Shown here: positions 14,042 through 25,119 of the stretch, in pieces | Numbering within the stretch: position 1 is the stretch's first letter | Layout of the letters: each line of letters opens with the position of its first letter | Origin: Pseudovirgaria hyperparasitica | Taxonomy: Eukaryota > Ascomycota > Dothideomycetes > Acrospermales > Acrospermaceae | Assembly: GCF_010093815.1 (NCBI RefSeq) | Contig: NW_022985572.1 | Span: 1 to 64,000 of the forward strand | Direction: 5' to 3' | Length of the DNA stretch: 64,000 bases | Program-made: the position numbers and the translations under genes | The notes under the pieces: model-generated | Databases searched by the model: none | What the model was told of the DNA's origin: nothing | Seen by the model: only the letters and a program-made list of their open reading frames with translations

Positions 14042-15840
14042 ATATATACCTTAATAGCTATACCTTAGAAGAGTATTCTATAGTATACTATTCTTAATTA
14101 TTAATCTTTATAGAAATAAATAATACTAACTAGTTATAGTATTATATACTCTATTAGAACTTCTCTATTATATAGTTCTAAATAGTAGTACTATTCTAGA
14201 TCTATTATATCTATAAGAGAAGCTAGTATAAGATAGAGGGATATTTAGATAGTACTAGAATCTATACTTTACTATTACTATAGTAAGGTATCTAAATCTC
14301 TCTATTTACTCTTATTACTAGAATCTCTTTATACTAGAAGAAGATATTATAGAATCTATATAATATACTTAGATAGTAGAGAATATACTAAAAGTTACTT
14401 ATAATAGGGTAGGTAATATAGGCGTATAGAGTAGCTAGCCTAGATTTATAGTAGTAGATATCTATTATATAGTATAGTACTCGATTATTTACTACTTTAC
14501 GACGCTAATATATAGATATTTAGTATATCTAGAATTAATATTATAGTATCTACTAGAGAGGGTCTAAGAAAGACTTCTAATTATAATATAACTATTAGTA
14601 TAGAGTATAGAGTATATATTACTAAGATAGTAACTCTAGTCTTATAATATACTCTATCTAAGAATAACTTTATAGTATTTACTAGAGAGTATCTAAGGAA
14701 GAGTTCTAGTTATAATATAACTACTAGTAAGAGATAGATAGTATCTATTATTAAGACGGCGATTTCTATATTATAATAATTTAACTCTCTCTATATAAAT
14801 AACTTTATAATATCTACTATAGAAGGTCTAGAGAGAAGTCTTCTTCTATAACTAAAGGTAGCTATTATAGAGTAAGTATTAGTTCTAACTATAGTATAAA
14901 AGAAGTTCTAAATATATTATCTAGTAGATATTTATCTATTATAATACTTACTAATCTATCTATAGAACTATCTATTATCTAGAACTATTATAGATTAAAT
15001 TAAATTAGCTTTTAAATATATTAAGGTCTAGCTAGCTATATACTAAAGAGAGTACGCTATAGTATATATATAAGACTATTAGTATAGTATAGGGTTATTT
15101 AGAGAGTATTTAGATTACTTATAATATAGTAGAATAATAATTAGAAGGTATTATAGAGTTAGTAATAATATTAGTAGCTCTAGCTCTTAAGATATAACTA
15201 TTATAGAGAATAGGGTGTAAAGGGGATAATAGTTTAATATTATAGAGGACTAGAAAGAAGGAGTTAGTATATATCTAGCTATAAAGAAACTACTTAGAAG
15301 AATATATATAGAAATTAGTATAGAGTATTCTAATCTATTATAGAACTAGTACTACTAAGAGAGACTAGTAGAGAGAGTAATATATATTACTACTACTATT
15401 ATATATTTTAAATCTTTAGACTCTTTTTCTTTATTTATAGTAGTATAATAATATATTATAGAGAGAGAATAGAAGAAAGAATAGAAGAGAGAATAGAAGA
15501 GAGAATAGAAGAGAGAATAGAAGAGAAAAAGATAATAATAATAAGTCTTAGATATACTAGAAAATTAATAGTCCACGCCGCTAAGAGCTATAGATTTTTT
15601 ACCTACTACTAAACGCGATACTAGAGGCTTATAACTAGAACTTATCTATAATACCGCGTCTATAAGTTATAGAAAGTATATAGAATTACTTAGTATAGCT
15701 AGAAGTATAATTTATTAGAATAGATTTTTAATTAAGATTATAGTTAATTTATTATATTATAAAAAGTGGTTTTTTAGTCGTGGTTTTAGTGAGGGCGCTA
15801 GCGGGCGCTAGATAAAACGTTATATCTTTTTATGATTCTA
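14042..15840. repeat. RIP-mutated AT-rich block, right part, with degenerate tandem repeats
   Basis: Base composition matches the left part of the block. Three degenerate copies of a 130-145-bp unit start near 14542, 14671 and 14816; each begins with a TATAGTATCTACTAGAGAG-like string followed by a TCTAAGGAAGA-like string. A 12-bp array (unit AGAGAATAGAAG, about five copies) lies at about 15465-15526. I see no open frame and cannot name the parent element. The block ends sharply near 15840, about 100 bp from the stop codon of the next gene. Confidence 0.75.
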
Positions 15841-15944
15841 TAGGAACAGATAGACTTAGTAGACACGTTAATCAATTTTACCACGTCTAATTTACCAAAG
15901 TTCCCACACTCGACACGTCGTTCCTGCTTACCCCTACTCAGTCT

Positions 15945-17248
15945 TCACCATTCACGAATTTCTCCACCGGGACCGATGAAGCCTGGGCTTAGCCATGGCA
16001 TTGCTTTTTTGGACAGACTTCGCACCTGCTCCTCGTCGATTTCAATCCCCAACCCGGGTCCTGTTAACAAGTTGATGTATCCACCCTCCACGTCCCATAC
16101 CTTAGGATTCTTCGTATAGCTTGTCAGATCTTGGCTACCGGCATTGTAATGGATACCCAGGCTCATCTCCTGGATGGCAAAGTTTGCACTCACCGCGTCC
16201 ACCTGGATGTTTGCAGCCAATGCAATTGGCCCAAGTGGACAATGAGGGGCGAGGGACACGTCGTATGCTTCACACATTGCTGCTATGCGTCTCATTTCCG
16301 ATATTCCTCCCACATGTGAGATATCTGGTTGCAGTATATCAACACAGCCAGCTTCCAGGAACGGGCGTACATCCCAACGGCTGTGCAGACGCTCACCAAG
16401 TGCAATTGGAGTGCTCGTCTGCTTCGACAATGCTTTGATGCCGTGGATATGTTCCGAGAGTAGGGGCTCCTCGATGAACAGCGGGCGGTGCGGCTCGAGG
16501 GCATGAGCGAGTTGCTTTGCCATAGGCTTGTGAACTCGACCATGGAAGTCGATGCCAGCGTCCATGCCGAGTGCCTTTACAGCCTTCAAGCGCTCAACGC
16601 TGTTATCTAAGGCTGATGGGGAATCCAACCAACCCAGGTCCTCTGTGGCGTTCATTTTTACTGCTGTGAACCCTTGGTCTTTGCGTGCTTGTCTAACAGT
16701 CTCCTTCGTCAGTCAGTCTCCGGCACTGAACATCTTCATTCTTACGCTTGAATGCCGACGTCTCCAGGTCGGTCGCCGCCTATCCATGCATATACCTTCA
16801 GTTTGTCGCGAACCCTTCCTCCGAGTAATTGGTATATCGGCACGCCTAACTTTCGTGCTGGATCATGTCACCCTCAGGATAAGTAGGTACATTTACCTCA
16901 GAACGAACCTTTGAGATCCCATAGAGCAATGTCGATACCAGCTAGCGCACTCATGAATACAGGTCCACCTCGGTAGAAAGTTGTACGCCAGGACATCTGC
17001 CAAATGTGCTCAATGTCACTTCAAAGCATTAGTAAACATACAGGCTACATGTAGACGACGTAATCAGCATACTCAGCATCAAGTCCCATGTATCGATCGA
17101 ACCATGCATCTAAACATCCCTCAACAGCCTGTGTATGACCTTCCAATGAAGCTTCTCCCCAGCCAACGTTTCTCCTCTCATCAGTGATTTTCACGAATAG
17201 CCAGCGCGGCGGAACTCGAAAATACTCCATAGTCGCGATTTTCCCCAT
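15945..17248 (-). CDS. dgoD-like: D-galactonate dehydratase (enolase superfamily), 381 aa, four exons
   Basis: The enzyme dehydrates D-galactonate to 2-keto-3-deoxy-galactonate, the entry step of the De Ley-Doudoroff galactonate route; it is cytosolic. Exons read as 17248-17073, 17018-16909, 16857-16746 and 16692-15945. The introns of 54, 51 and 53 nt are all GT-AG, and the coding length of 1146 nt is exactly in frame. The protein opens with [20 protein letters not shown] and carries [20 protein letters not shown], the [12 protein letters not shown] segment with the Asp/His pair typical of DgoD, metal-binding acidic residues in FIEEPL and [19 protein letters not shown], and the catalytic-His segment [10 protein letters not shown]. 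It closely resembles bacterial DgoD and is shorter than fungal L-galactonate dehydratases, so I prefer D-galactonate, though substrate is inferred. At first sight it looks broken into pieces, but the introns restore it. It shares a 303-bp divergent promoter with the aldolase at 17552 and lies about 100 bp from a RIP-mutated block. Confidence 0.9.
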
Positions 17249-17551
17249 GATGGCAATATAATGTTCTCAAGAAGTGACGTTCTCAATTGTTCAAGTCACC
17301 ATGGGTATGAAGATTTCTTTTCCGAAAATGTTTCCGATCCAGCTCCGGACCCAAATGCCGCTCCAACCCTGTCGACATGCGGGGCAGAGTAGTGTAGCGG
17401 GGTAGGCCATCCATTCATCGGCGGAAACCATGCCGAAGTTCAAACGCCGACAGAGGTATTTATATCATCTATTTCAACTTTGTAGTCAACACCTATAAGT
17501 CGTCCGTACGGATGTCACACTTTGGAATATCTTATCTCACACGGCTCGAGT
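17249..17551. promoter_or_regulatory. Divergent promoter of the dehydratase-aldolase pair, with candidate CreA sites
   Basis: The 303 bp separate two opposite start codons. Two GCGGGG strings (17379-17384 and 17397-17402) fit the CreA carbon-repressor consensus SYGGRG, and they lie 13 bp apart. A CGG-N9-CCG pair (17346-17360) could be a Zn2Cys6 activator site. Carbon repression plus pathway induction would suit a sugar-acid catabolic pair. Function is inferred from motif matches only. Confidence 0.4.
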
Positions 17552-18643
17552 ATGGCACAAATACCACCGACTGGTGTGTTCGTCCCAGTCCCCACTTTCT
17601 TCACAGAATCGTCAACATCATCTGGTAATGGCCTCCAGGCAAAGGTCGATATCGACACACAAGTCCAGCACAGCATATTTCTCGCCAATAACGGCATCAG
17701 GGGACTCGTTCTTCTGGGTTCAACTGGCGAAGCTATCCACTTGACCAAAGGAGAGAGAATAGAACTCGTGTCTAGAACACGTAAAGGACTAGACCACGCG
17801 GGCTTCAACGACTATCCAATAATGGCTGGAGTCCTCACTAATGGTGTGGACGAGACACTGGAATGGCTTGACGACTACGCAAAAGCAGGTGCCCAATGGG
17901 GCTTGGTGCTCGTGCCCGGATATTTCGGAGTCTCGGCAAATCAGGAAAACATTAAAGAGTGGTTTACATTAGTTGCCGACAAGAGCCCGCTGCCGATTCT
18001 AATGTATGTCCCAGGACATTGTCTCGGGCACTGGTTGTTTCTCGCTAACATGGTTCACAAGATATAATTATCCTGGCGTCACGAACAATGTTATGGTTGA
18101 TCCCCTCACATATACCGAGCTTGCACAGCACCCAAATATCGTAGGCTGTAAAATGTAAGCCTCGAGCCACATTCACTCAAATCGGGCCAGATACTGATCC
18201 CCTGAAGGAGCCACGGAAATGTTTCACATCACGTCCAAGTCTCTCTCGACCCAGACATCGACCATAGTAAGTTCCGTGTCTACAGTGGCTTCGGCCAACA
18301 GCTCGGTCCCATAGTGTTCTTCGGCGCTGCAGGCGTCATTGATGGCTTGTCATCTGTCTATCCAAAGACTGTGTCGCGGCTGTTCGATCTTGTGGAGAAG
18401 AACGGGACGGATGCAAAGACTATCAAGGAAATCCAGAGGCTGCAATTTGCTGTTAGCAGGGCGGAGGAGTTCATTGGTAAGTTCGGTATCATAGGCATCA
18501 AAGAGGCAACGTACCGAGTGGCTGGTTTCGGCAATTTGAAAGGTGGAAGACTGCCGCTGAAAGGCCAAATGGGGAAGGGCGAATTTGACAAGTGGCATAA
18601 GATTCTATTGGCACGGATTGAGGGAATTGAGAAATCATTATAG
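17552..18643 (+). CDS. DapA-family 2-keto-3-deoxy sugar-acid aldolase, 326 aa, three exons
   Basis: Members of the dihydrodipicolinate synthase/N-acetylneuraminate lyase family cleave 2-keto-3-deoxy sugar acids to pyruvate plus an aldehyde through a lysine Schiff base. Exons: 17552-18003, 18062-18154, 18208-18643 (introns 58 and 53 nt, GT-AG; the first has a CTAAC branch site). The coding length of 981 nt is in frame. Visible family marks are GLVLLGSTGEAIHL (phosphate/carboxylate loop), IYNYPGV with the catalytic Tyr, and NIVGCKMSHGN with the Schiff-base Lys; the M of KMSHG is split by intron 2. The start ATG at 17552 gives MAQIPPTGVFVPVPTFF; the open frame upstream has only a TTG. Placed head to head with galactonate dehydratase, it most likely cleaves 2-keto-3-deoxy-galactonate. 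A 4-hydroxy-2-oxoglutarate or L-KDR aldolase role is the alternative. Confidence 0.85.
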
Positions 18644-21600
18644 ATGGCATGCTTTGCTTACTTTCTTTAGATTGACGGAGCGCAATAGTAATACAATGTA
18701 TACTTCGTTCTGATATTGCAACCGCCCGAGATCTATATTATAATAGCGTTTGATTGTAGCTGAAAATGAAAGCTACAATTAGGCATAAGACTCAATAATA
18801 CAAACATGTTTTCGAGCCATCCCTATCATTCCAATCCCTGTGTTCCTAGAACTTCTTTATGTATGTGGATATCCAGCGGACGGGCACGATTTCATGATAT
18901 TGTTTTGCTAGCACAATCATATGTGTTTCGCCTAGAAGCAAATGAAACACAAGCTCCGATTTAATAACAAAGTAAGTACATGCGTCCCCTAGACCTCATG
19001 CGCTACCTTCAGCCTTATTTTAGATAGTAACATGTTTACTACCCACTCGTACGTGGGAGGGCTACCCGGCTTATCTAAGTTACCTCTAATGCTACCGGGT
19101 ACAGCCTTGTAAGCTTAAGAATGCATGCCCGGTAAGATCTACTTGGATTTTTATATAGTTTTCCTCCGTGACTCCTCCTCTACTTTTGTTCTTCTTTAAA
19201 TGAAATTTACGCTCTAAGAACTTATAATAGCTTCCCTATCTAGTGGCGGACACCCTTGTTAAGAAGTATATTCACCCTAAATCAAGAAGGGAAGGGTGTA
19301 TATTACGTTGGCTACTTCGCTCTAGTACCTAGATAGATAGAAAGGAGACTAAAAATGCGGATAATAACTTATCTATACCTTGATAATAATCTGTTTTACG
19401 TTAAAGTAGTAATGAAGATTAGTAACAGGTATATATACTATCCTTCCTTTGCTATTATTCCTTCGTTTATCTTTGCTACTTAAGGAATTAATGCTAGTAG
19501 CTCTATACTATAGGAGGCATTCCATCGCTAATTCCGCGACCTGATTCTTTAGTAACTTTTGTACCCTTAGCCTTCTTCCACTAGCTCTACCGTATATATA
19601 TAAAGAGATAGTAATGTTAACGCTGGTAGCTTAGCTTATACGTAAAGTAATATGAGCTCGTAGTCTATTGCATGCTCTATCTACCGCGATATAGGACTTT
19701 CAATAATAATCTACAGCACTAAAGGCCTCTACTACTAGCCACTACGGTATTAATAAGAACGAGGTCGTTGTATAGCGGATCGATGGAGCCCAAATGTAAC
19801 GCTAACAATACCTGTACCTTAATAGTAACGTAGATAGTGTGATCACGTAAGACTCGTTCGTACCTACATATGTAGACTAATGTATGTATCTTCTTAACAA
19901 AAGCCTAACATACCTTTAGATGCTACTATCTTCTCCGTAGATAAGTGGTATTGCGTTCTTATCGAAGGATTACATAAGAAGTCATCCATGCTCAGGTACT
20001 GATTCGTCATTATGCTTCGCATGTGGTAGAGTTTATGTCTACCATCGGCTTTGGGTTCTTCCCGTCGATCCTTAATCGAGAGATTTCAGCTCATTCTCTT
20101 AAAAACTACCTCTTCTGTATCTTCATTCCAATTCTTGCATATCTTTCGCCTAGATGTTACATCTCTCGTTATATTGCTCCGCTAACTCATTCTGTTTTCT
20201 TTACAGAGATAGACACTAGATGGATAAGTCCTTGTAGATTTTCTATAGCACTGTCTTAGATCGTGTTACCCAAGGCTTAAATCATAAGCATTGTACGTTC
20301 CTCTTTCGCACCTGAGATCTAGGGTACATTCTCCAAAGTATCGGATCGTAAATTTTTCTCTGGGCGATTTCGTGCCGTTATGTTATGCTTTAGGTAGTAG
20401 CGCTCGATGTCATCGTGCGCAAAGACTAGGAGTCGCGTTTTCTTGTAATGAGAAGAATAATTTTCATGGGCGAAGTATGATCATGTCGAAAGGTTCAGCT
20501 GGAGCGGTTAGTACTAAGTACTAATGTACGTTGTAACGTTAAGAGGATCCAAATTATTAACAACGAAATGAAAAGATAGTACTCCGTTAGATGAGGGAGG
20601 CCTAGTCGCGAGGAGAGGAGCGGGAGACAACTTTGATGCTAGTATCATGCAGTGTGCTTTACTAGAGGCGAATTTCTTGTCCTAGACTATGGTGGGTCAT
20701 ATAGGGGTCTACTGGCTGGCTAGCTTTGAGTTTGGTAACTCTACACATGATTACTATCGAAGTTCGCGTAGGTTGTACCTAAGCTGGTACTAATCCAATC
20801 ATTGGTGATTTCAGAAGAGCCTTGCATAAGGGGCTGTCATTGGACAAACGTCTATAGATTGGAAAGTATTTATCATGAGGACTATTGAACGTCTCCGGGG
20901 CCAGTCCCGGGGGTAGCCATCTTCTCGCGATTGGCGGACGATAGCAAGGGCCAGAGGTCAAGGCTTTATTGGCCGTAGACTCTTTAGTCTAACAATATCG
21001 TACTGAAAGGGCCAGTTGAGAATCAACTGACGTAGTTACGTAGTTAACCTTTATGTCTAATTGTTCTGTGGTTATCTCTCCATTAGTAGACTAATAAGTA
21101 CATCTATCGTCGTGTTCTATACGAGGATTTGCAGTTCGGCCCCTACTAAATGGGCTATGACAGGATCTAAAAACCTTTTACTGAATTCGCTGCTATGTAG
21201 AAGAATAGAACATGAAGTACTAGCACGACCCTGCCCGCTCATTAATCCGAGTGGTGCATGTATGCATGCCAAAGTCCGATCTACAACCTCCCCTCTTCTC
21301 CGATCAAGCTCGCAATGCGTACAGTTTAGGCTGGGACTGGAACCTTGCCATGTATTTACTAGGGACTGTTGTTGTTGACCTGTGAGATAATTCGCAATAT
21401 CTGCACATATATGCTCTTAGGTTCCAGGTCCTTGCTATTGATATACATTACTCAAGATAAGGGAATGTAGCACAGTACGGAGATTTTACGATGCCACTTA
21501 TGAGTGGATTTCCCGCTACTGCGATTTTGTTTGTCAAGCTACATTGTGTTTGTGAGTAACGAGGGATAGTGTCTCTCTATTCGTCCAACTGCATAATTAG

Positions 21601-22759
21601 ACTTACGAGCGTAGCATTCAGTCAATCATGAATCATCTCCTAAGAAGGATTCACTACAACTGCCATATATATTATGGATCCCCAGCAGTAATAATCAAAG
21701 AAATATGAGCTTCTCTTCTCTCCGGTGTATTCTTATCTATCTTCTACACTCCGTATATTTCAAGCTCCTTCTTTTATCTTTTATCTTGACTTCTACTTCG
21801 ATTTCCAGGATAAATAATGCTCTCAATTAGAACTTAGTCTTGTCTGGTAGCTTATTAGTCCCTTAGCTTCCAGAGCACCGCCACTGTTTCATTATCTGGT
21901 ATGTAGTCGTTCGTGCGCAGCGTATGCATTGAAAATTTTTCGTTCTTTTTCGCTTCAGCTTGCTAGCTTAGTTTTCCTGTCTCATAACGACTAGGGAGAT
22001 GGTAGTTGAGCTACTAGGTTCATAGGATTCCATGCACTTGCTTCGTATTTCTAGCGATTAGGTTACGCGTACGTCTTTCCTTGTCGTTTATATTGGCGAT
22101 GAGATGGTTGGTTCTGGAGAAAGAAGCATTCATGTGTGTCCTCGAGGTATCAGGTTTGAGTTTGGCTGTCTGTTCGGAGGTGAGTCTGAGGGAGGTAAAT
22201 TTCTCGTAGCTGCGGCTGTATTTGCGGACCTTCACGGATGTATCTTGCTGTATCCGACCCAATACAGCAAGATGGAGACGAATAGTGACATGTTGAGCCT
22301 GTCGTGAACTTGGAGAAAATGATTCGTGCTATGGAAAGCAGCCAAAACAATATCTGTACCTAGTCTACATTCGATGGTCTTGGCATTTCATCCCCGGAAG
22401 GAAGTCTTCAGGAGGCTGTTTCCAAGCTTCTAGCTCAACCTGTACGATCGCTCCAATCTGAGAGCTCTGCCATCGGCCTTTCTTATGACGCATGAAATGT
22501 GTCCAGCAGGCCTGCGAAGAGTACCAAGATCGATATCTGTCTACAGACAACTGCTACTGTTCATTATCCATTCACAGAGGCACAAGAAGTGAGTTATGGT
22601 CTCGCACAGGCGCAGACGCGTCTTCTAATTTATTGAAAGACATTTGACTCAATCGCCAAACCTTTACGGCAGTATCAGACGCAACCATACACTCAGAGTC
22701 GCATGCGCACAGCCAAGAAACTACCTACACCCCCGGCTATCTCGAGCTAAGATAAAAAA

Positions 22760-22978
22760 ATGGATTTTGAAATCGACCTTCTGCACCGAAGACCGTTATG
22801 GCAAGAAATCGCTCATAAGATCCGTATTTCGAGCCGGGAGCCACAAACAAGTGATACATCAACACGACAGTTTCAGCTTAGGATTAGCCCATTGAAAATT
22901 CAGCTCTACGCTGCGCACACAATTCGAAATCACACTGACATTGAGAAAGAGTTACTCGTGGATATTTGTATTGACTGA
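22760..22978 (+). CDS. Small open frame, 72 aa, unrecognised
   Basis: It starts with an ATG in a good context (AAAATGG) and reads MDFEIDLLHRRPLWQEIAHK, with an overall composition like a real protein and no low complexity. It may be a short gene, a last exon or a relic. I recognise no family and see no obvious partner exon. Confidence 0.25.
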   Translation: MDFEIDLLHRRPLWQEIAHKIRISSREPQTSDTSTRQFQLRISPLKIQLYAAHTIRNHTDIEKELLVDICID

Positions 22979-23274
22979 GAGCTAGCTAAATTCAAATGAT
23001 GTGAAAGTCAGGCAAAGATCTCCTGTGCTTCGATGAAGAGGGAGTGACAGCCAGTTCTTCAATTGAAGAAAAGGTACAGGTCTAGCAGAGGTCTAGCCTT
23101 ACAGACTGAAACATTCTGAACCAAACCAGGTCAACTACTTACCATATAAGCGCTTTGCATCTTGAGCTGACGTGACCAGCGACTGCGAGTATCGTACGAT
23201 GATCCACCCTACGGGTCCTGTAACTTGGACAGGAGCACATAATGGCAAGGTGAAGGAGGTGCTAGGCAACTCAT

Positions 23275-23654
23275 ATGACTCTTCTGAATGACTATGAAGG
23301 AGTTGGAGCGATGAGATCAGAAAAGAGTAAATCAACCTTCGGTACCCTCGCTCAGAAACCAAGAAGGAACCCGGTCAGCGACAACGCGTTGCAAGTGAAG
23401 GGGAGGCAATCAATCGATACATGGTTAAGGTCTGACAAGGAGCTGCGCAAACATCTCAAAGATGACCCTAGAAATTCGGGAGTTTGCAAAGCCGCAGGCT
23501 AACCCCGGGAAGGGCTGCAGCAGAAGACGAGCAGAAGGCAGCACAGAAGAAAGTGCGGAAGAAAGTGCATGTTGCAGTATCTAAAGAGTATCTCATTCGA
23601 GACCTAGAATACAGAATACTGAATGTCTTTCTGCTCGGAAGCTGTGACACTTGA
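23275..23654 (+). pseudogene. Coding-like relic in two adjoining frames, unrecognised
   Basis: From the ATG at 23275 a 75-codon frame runs to 23502 and contains GRQSIDTWLRSDKELRKHLK. A second frame, overlapping its end and running to 23654, reads AAAEDEQKAAQKKVRKKVHV and then a hydrophobic tail. Both look protein-like (charged helices) but they are in different frames and I see no good 3n-correcting intron between them. A frameshifted host gene or transposase tail are both possible; the family is unknown. Confidence 0.3.
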
Positions 23655-23886
23655 GAAGAGGACCTGTGCCATTGGAAATATTCGACGACTAGCTTCACAG
23701 ATCCACCAAGGCTGCCGCTAGCATGGCATTCGAATTCAAGGATCTACTGGAAGAGCTGAAAGTCGTGTGATGTAATTGCGGGTAACAGCCAGTCTACGGT
23801 CAATTCTCCGGAAAATATGAGCTTTTCCCTGGCTAGTACTTCATAAGACGTGCCGAAAGGAAACCCGAAATACCGCTAGCAGCCTT

Positions 23887-24257
23887 GTGTTGCTTTTCGA
23901 ACTCGTGAGCAGCATGAATAGAGCGAAAGAGACTACGGGATTTCACCCTAGAGAAGTTCCTCCCATCGTGCCCAATAAGATGAAAAGGGTCGACAGTGTC
24001 AGTTCTTCAAGCGAATCCCCAGGACGCAAGAGAAAGGCAGTCCGTGTTTCGTCCTCTGAAGACCCGGAGATCGAAATGTCTGTTTCCACCGATGAAGCTG
24101 AAACGAATGGCCGGCTATCTGTCGGCGCATCTCCTCCATCATATGCAAGTTGGAAGATGTGATCACGCAAGTGGAAGAGCCCATCCGTACTGTGCTTAAC
24201 GAAATTGCCAATGAGTTAAGAGACGTCGTGGATGGGTCTCCAGGAACACACTGAAAT
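23887..24257 (+). CDS. Possible small gene, Ser/acid-rich, unrecognised
   Basis: The ATG at 23920 (MNRAKETTGFHPREVPPIVP) is in frame with an upstream TTG at 23887. The chain is rich in Ser, Glu and basic clusters (SSSSESPGRKRKAVRVSSSE), which suggests a disordered nuclear protein. The frame ends at 24162. A neighbouring frame, from about 24149 to 24237, continues with an amphipathic stretch (LEDVITQVEEPIRTVLNEIA), so an unrecognised intron or a frameshift near 24140 is likely. No family recognised. Confidence 0.3.
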
Positions 24258-25119
24258 TCTGTCATTTTTAGGAAGCGTAGAGCAGACAATGAAGAAAAGG
24301 GCATAAGCGATGGAGGTACATTTCAGCAACTTTTGATATATGCAACACGATGGGGTCTTGATGGGAGCTAATCACCCACACGGAACATGGAACATGGATG
24401 CTTTCATGTGCATTCTAGGCCGATGGCGTTCTCGACTTTGTCTTGTGGATATCAGAAATGTCTAGGACAATTGGGCGTGTTTATAAGCAGTTTGTCCTTT
24501 AGCACATCTCTGGTGTCAAAATACAAGTCCGTATGCGATATGCTAGCTGCTTTTGCGCTAGCGATAAGATCATCTCTATTAGGAGAACTGTCGCGGATAT
24601 GATACCTTGCGTGGAGGCTGGAGATATTCTTTTCATTACTGTCGACCGGTGTCTGGATGAACAAGGGACTAATGAGTCGAAAGCTGGGGAAATCCACTAT
24701 CCACGCTCTTCCATGGATCTGTATTTTCTAGCTTAGACTGACTAATAGTATACGGCAACATGCAAGACTTTGCTCTCTACTGGGGACATAGTCAGCCGAC
24801 TGTATGGGGATCTGTCACCTAGCATATTAACTCCTGCTTCGTTGTGCTTATAGATCTATTCAGGCACTTTGTTCCAACAGCCGATCCGTAAGTCAATGGC
24901 ACGATACGTGCTATGATATATCCCAATCCCGATGTTTGAGGTATCGCCGAAGACGCACAGCCAGCGCCACGAGATCTGTTGATCCAATTAGCCCCCACTA
25001 CTCACCACCTGTCAACTCCAGTGGTATATGCTTGCTAATATGTCAAGAAAATGAAAGTAAACCCATGGCACGACTGAATACACACTGGCCTTCATGATTC
25101 GAGAACGGTGCGTGCCTGA

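Larger units (their letters stand above)
18644..25119. other. Gene-poor 6.5-kb stretch with decayed repeats and coding-like fragments
   Basis: I find no convincing complete gene. About 19.0-20.0 kb is AT-rich with partial RIP character and short inverted strings (ACCCGG and CCGGGT near 19051-19100). About 20.0-22.7 kb has intermediate composition and only short open frames. The best coding-like pieces, listed separately, lie at 22760-22978, 23275-23654 and 23887-24257. They may be remains of one or more transposons or dead host genes. Confidence 0.6.

Noticed and set aside
16121-16914. Several + strand open frames of 62-120 aa
   Set aside because: They are antisense shadows of the galactonate dehydratase exons, whose sequence and splicing are well supported on the minus strand.
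15945-17248. Galactonate dehydratase as a pseudogene broken into two pieces
   Set aside because: Three short GT-AG introns reconnect all family motifs in one frame of 381 codons.
19625-19700. tRNA-like string with GGTAGCTTAGCTTA
   Set aside because: I could not find a B box or a cloverleaf; the A-box likeness is weak.
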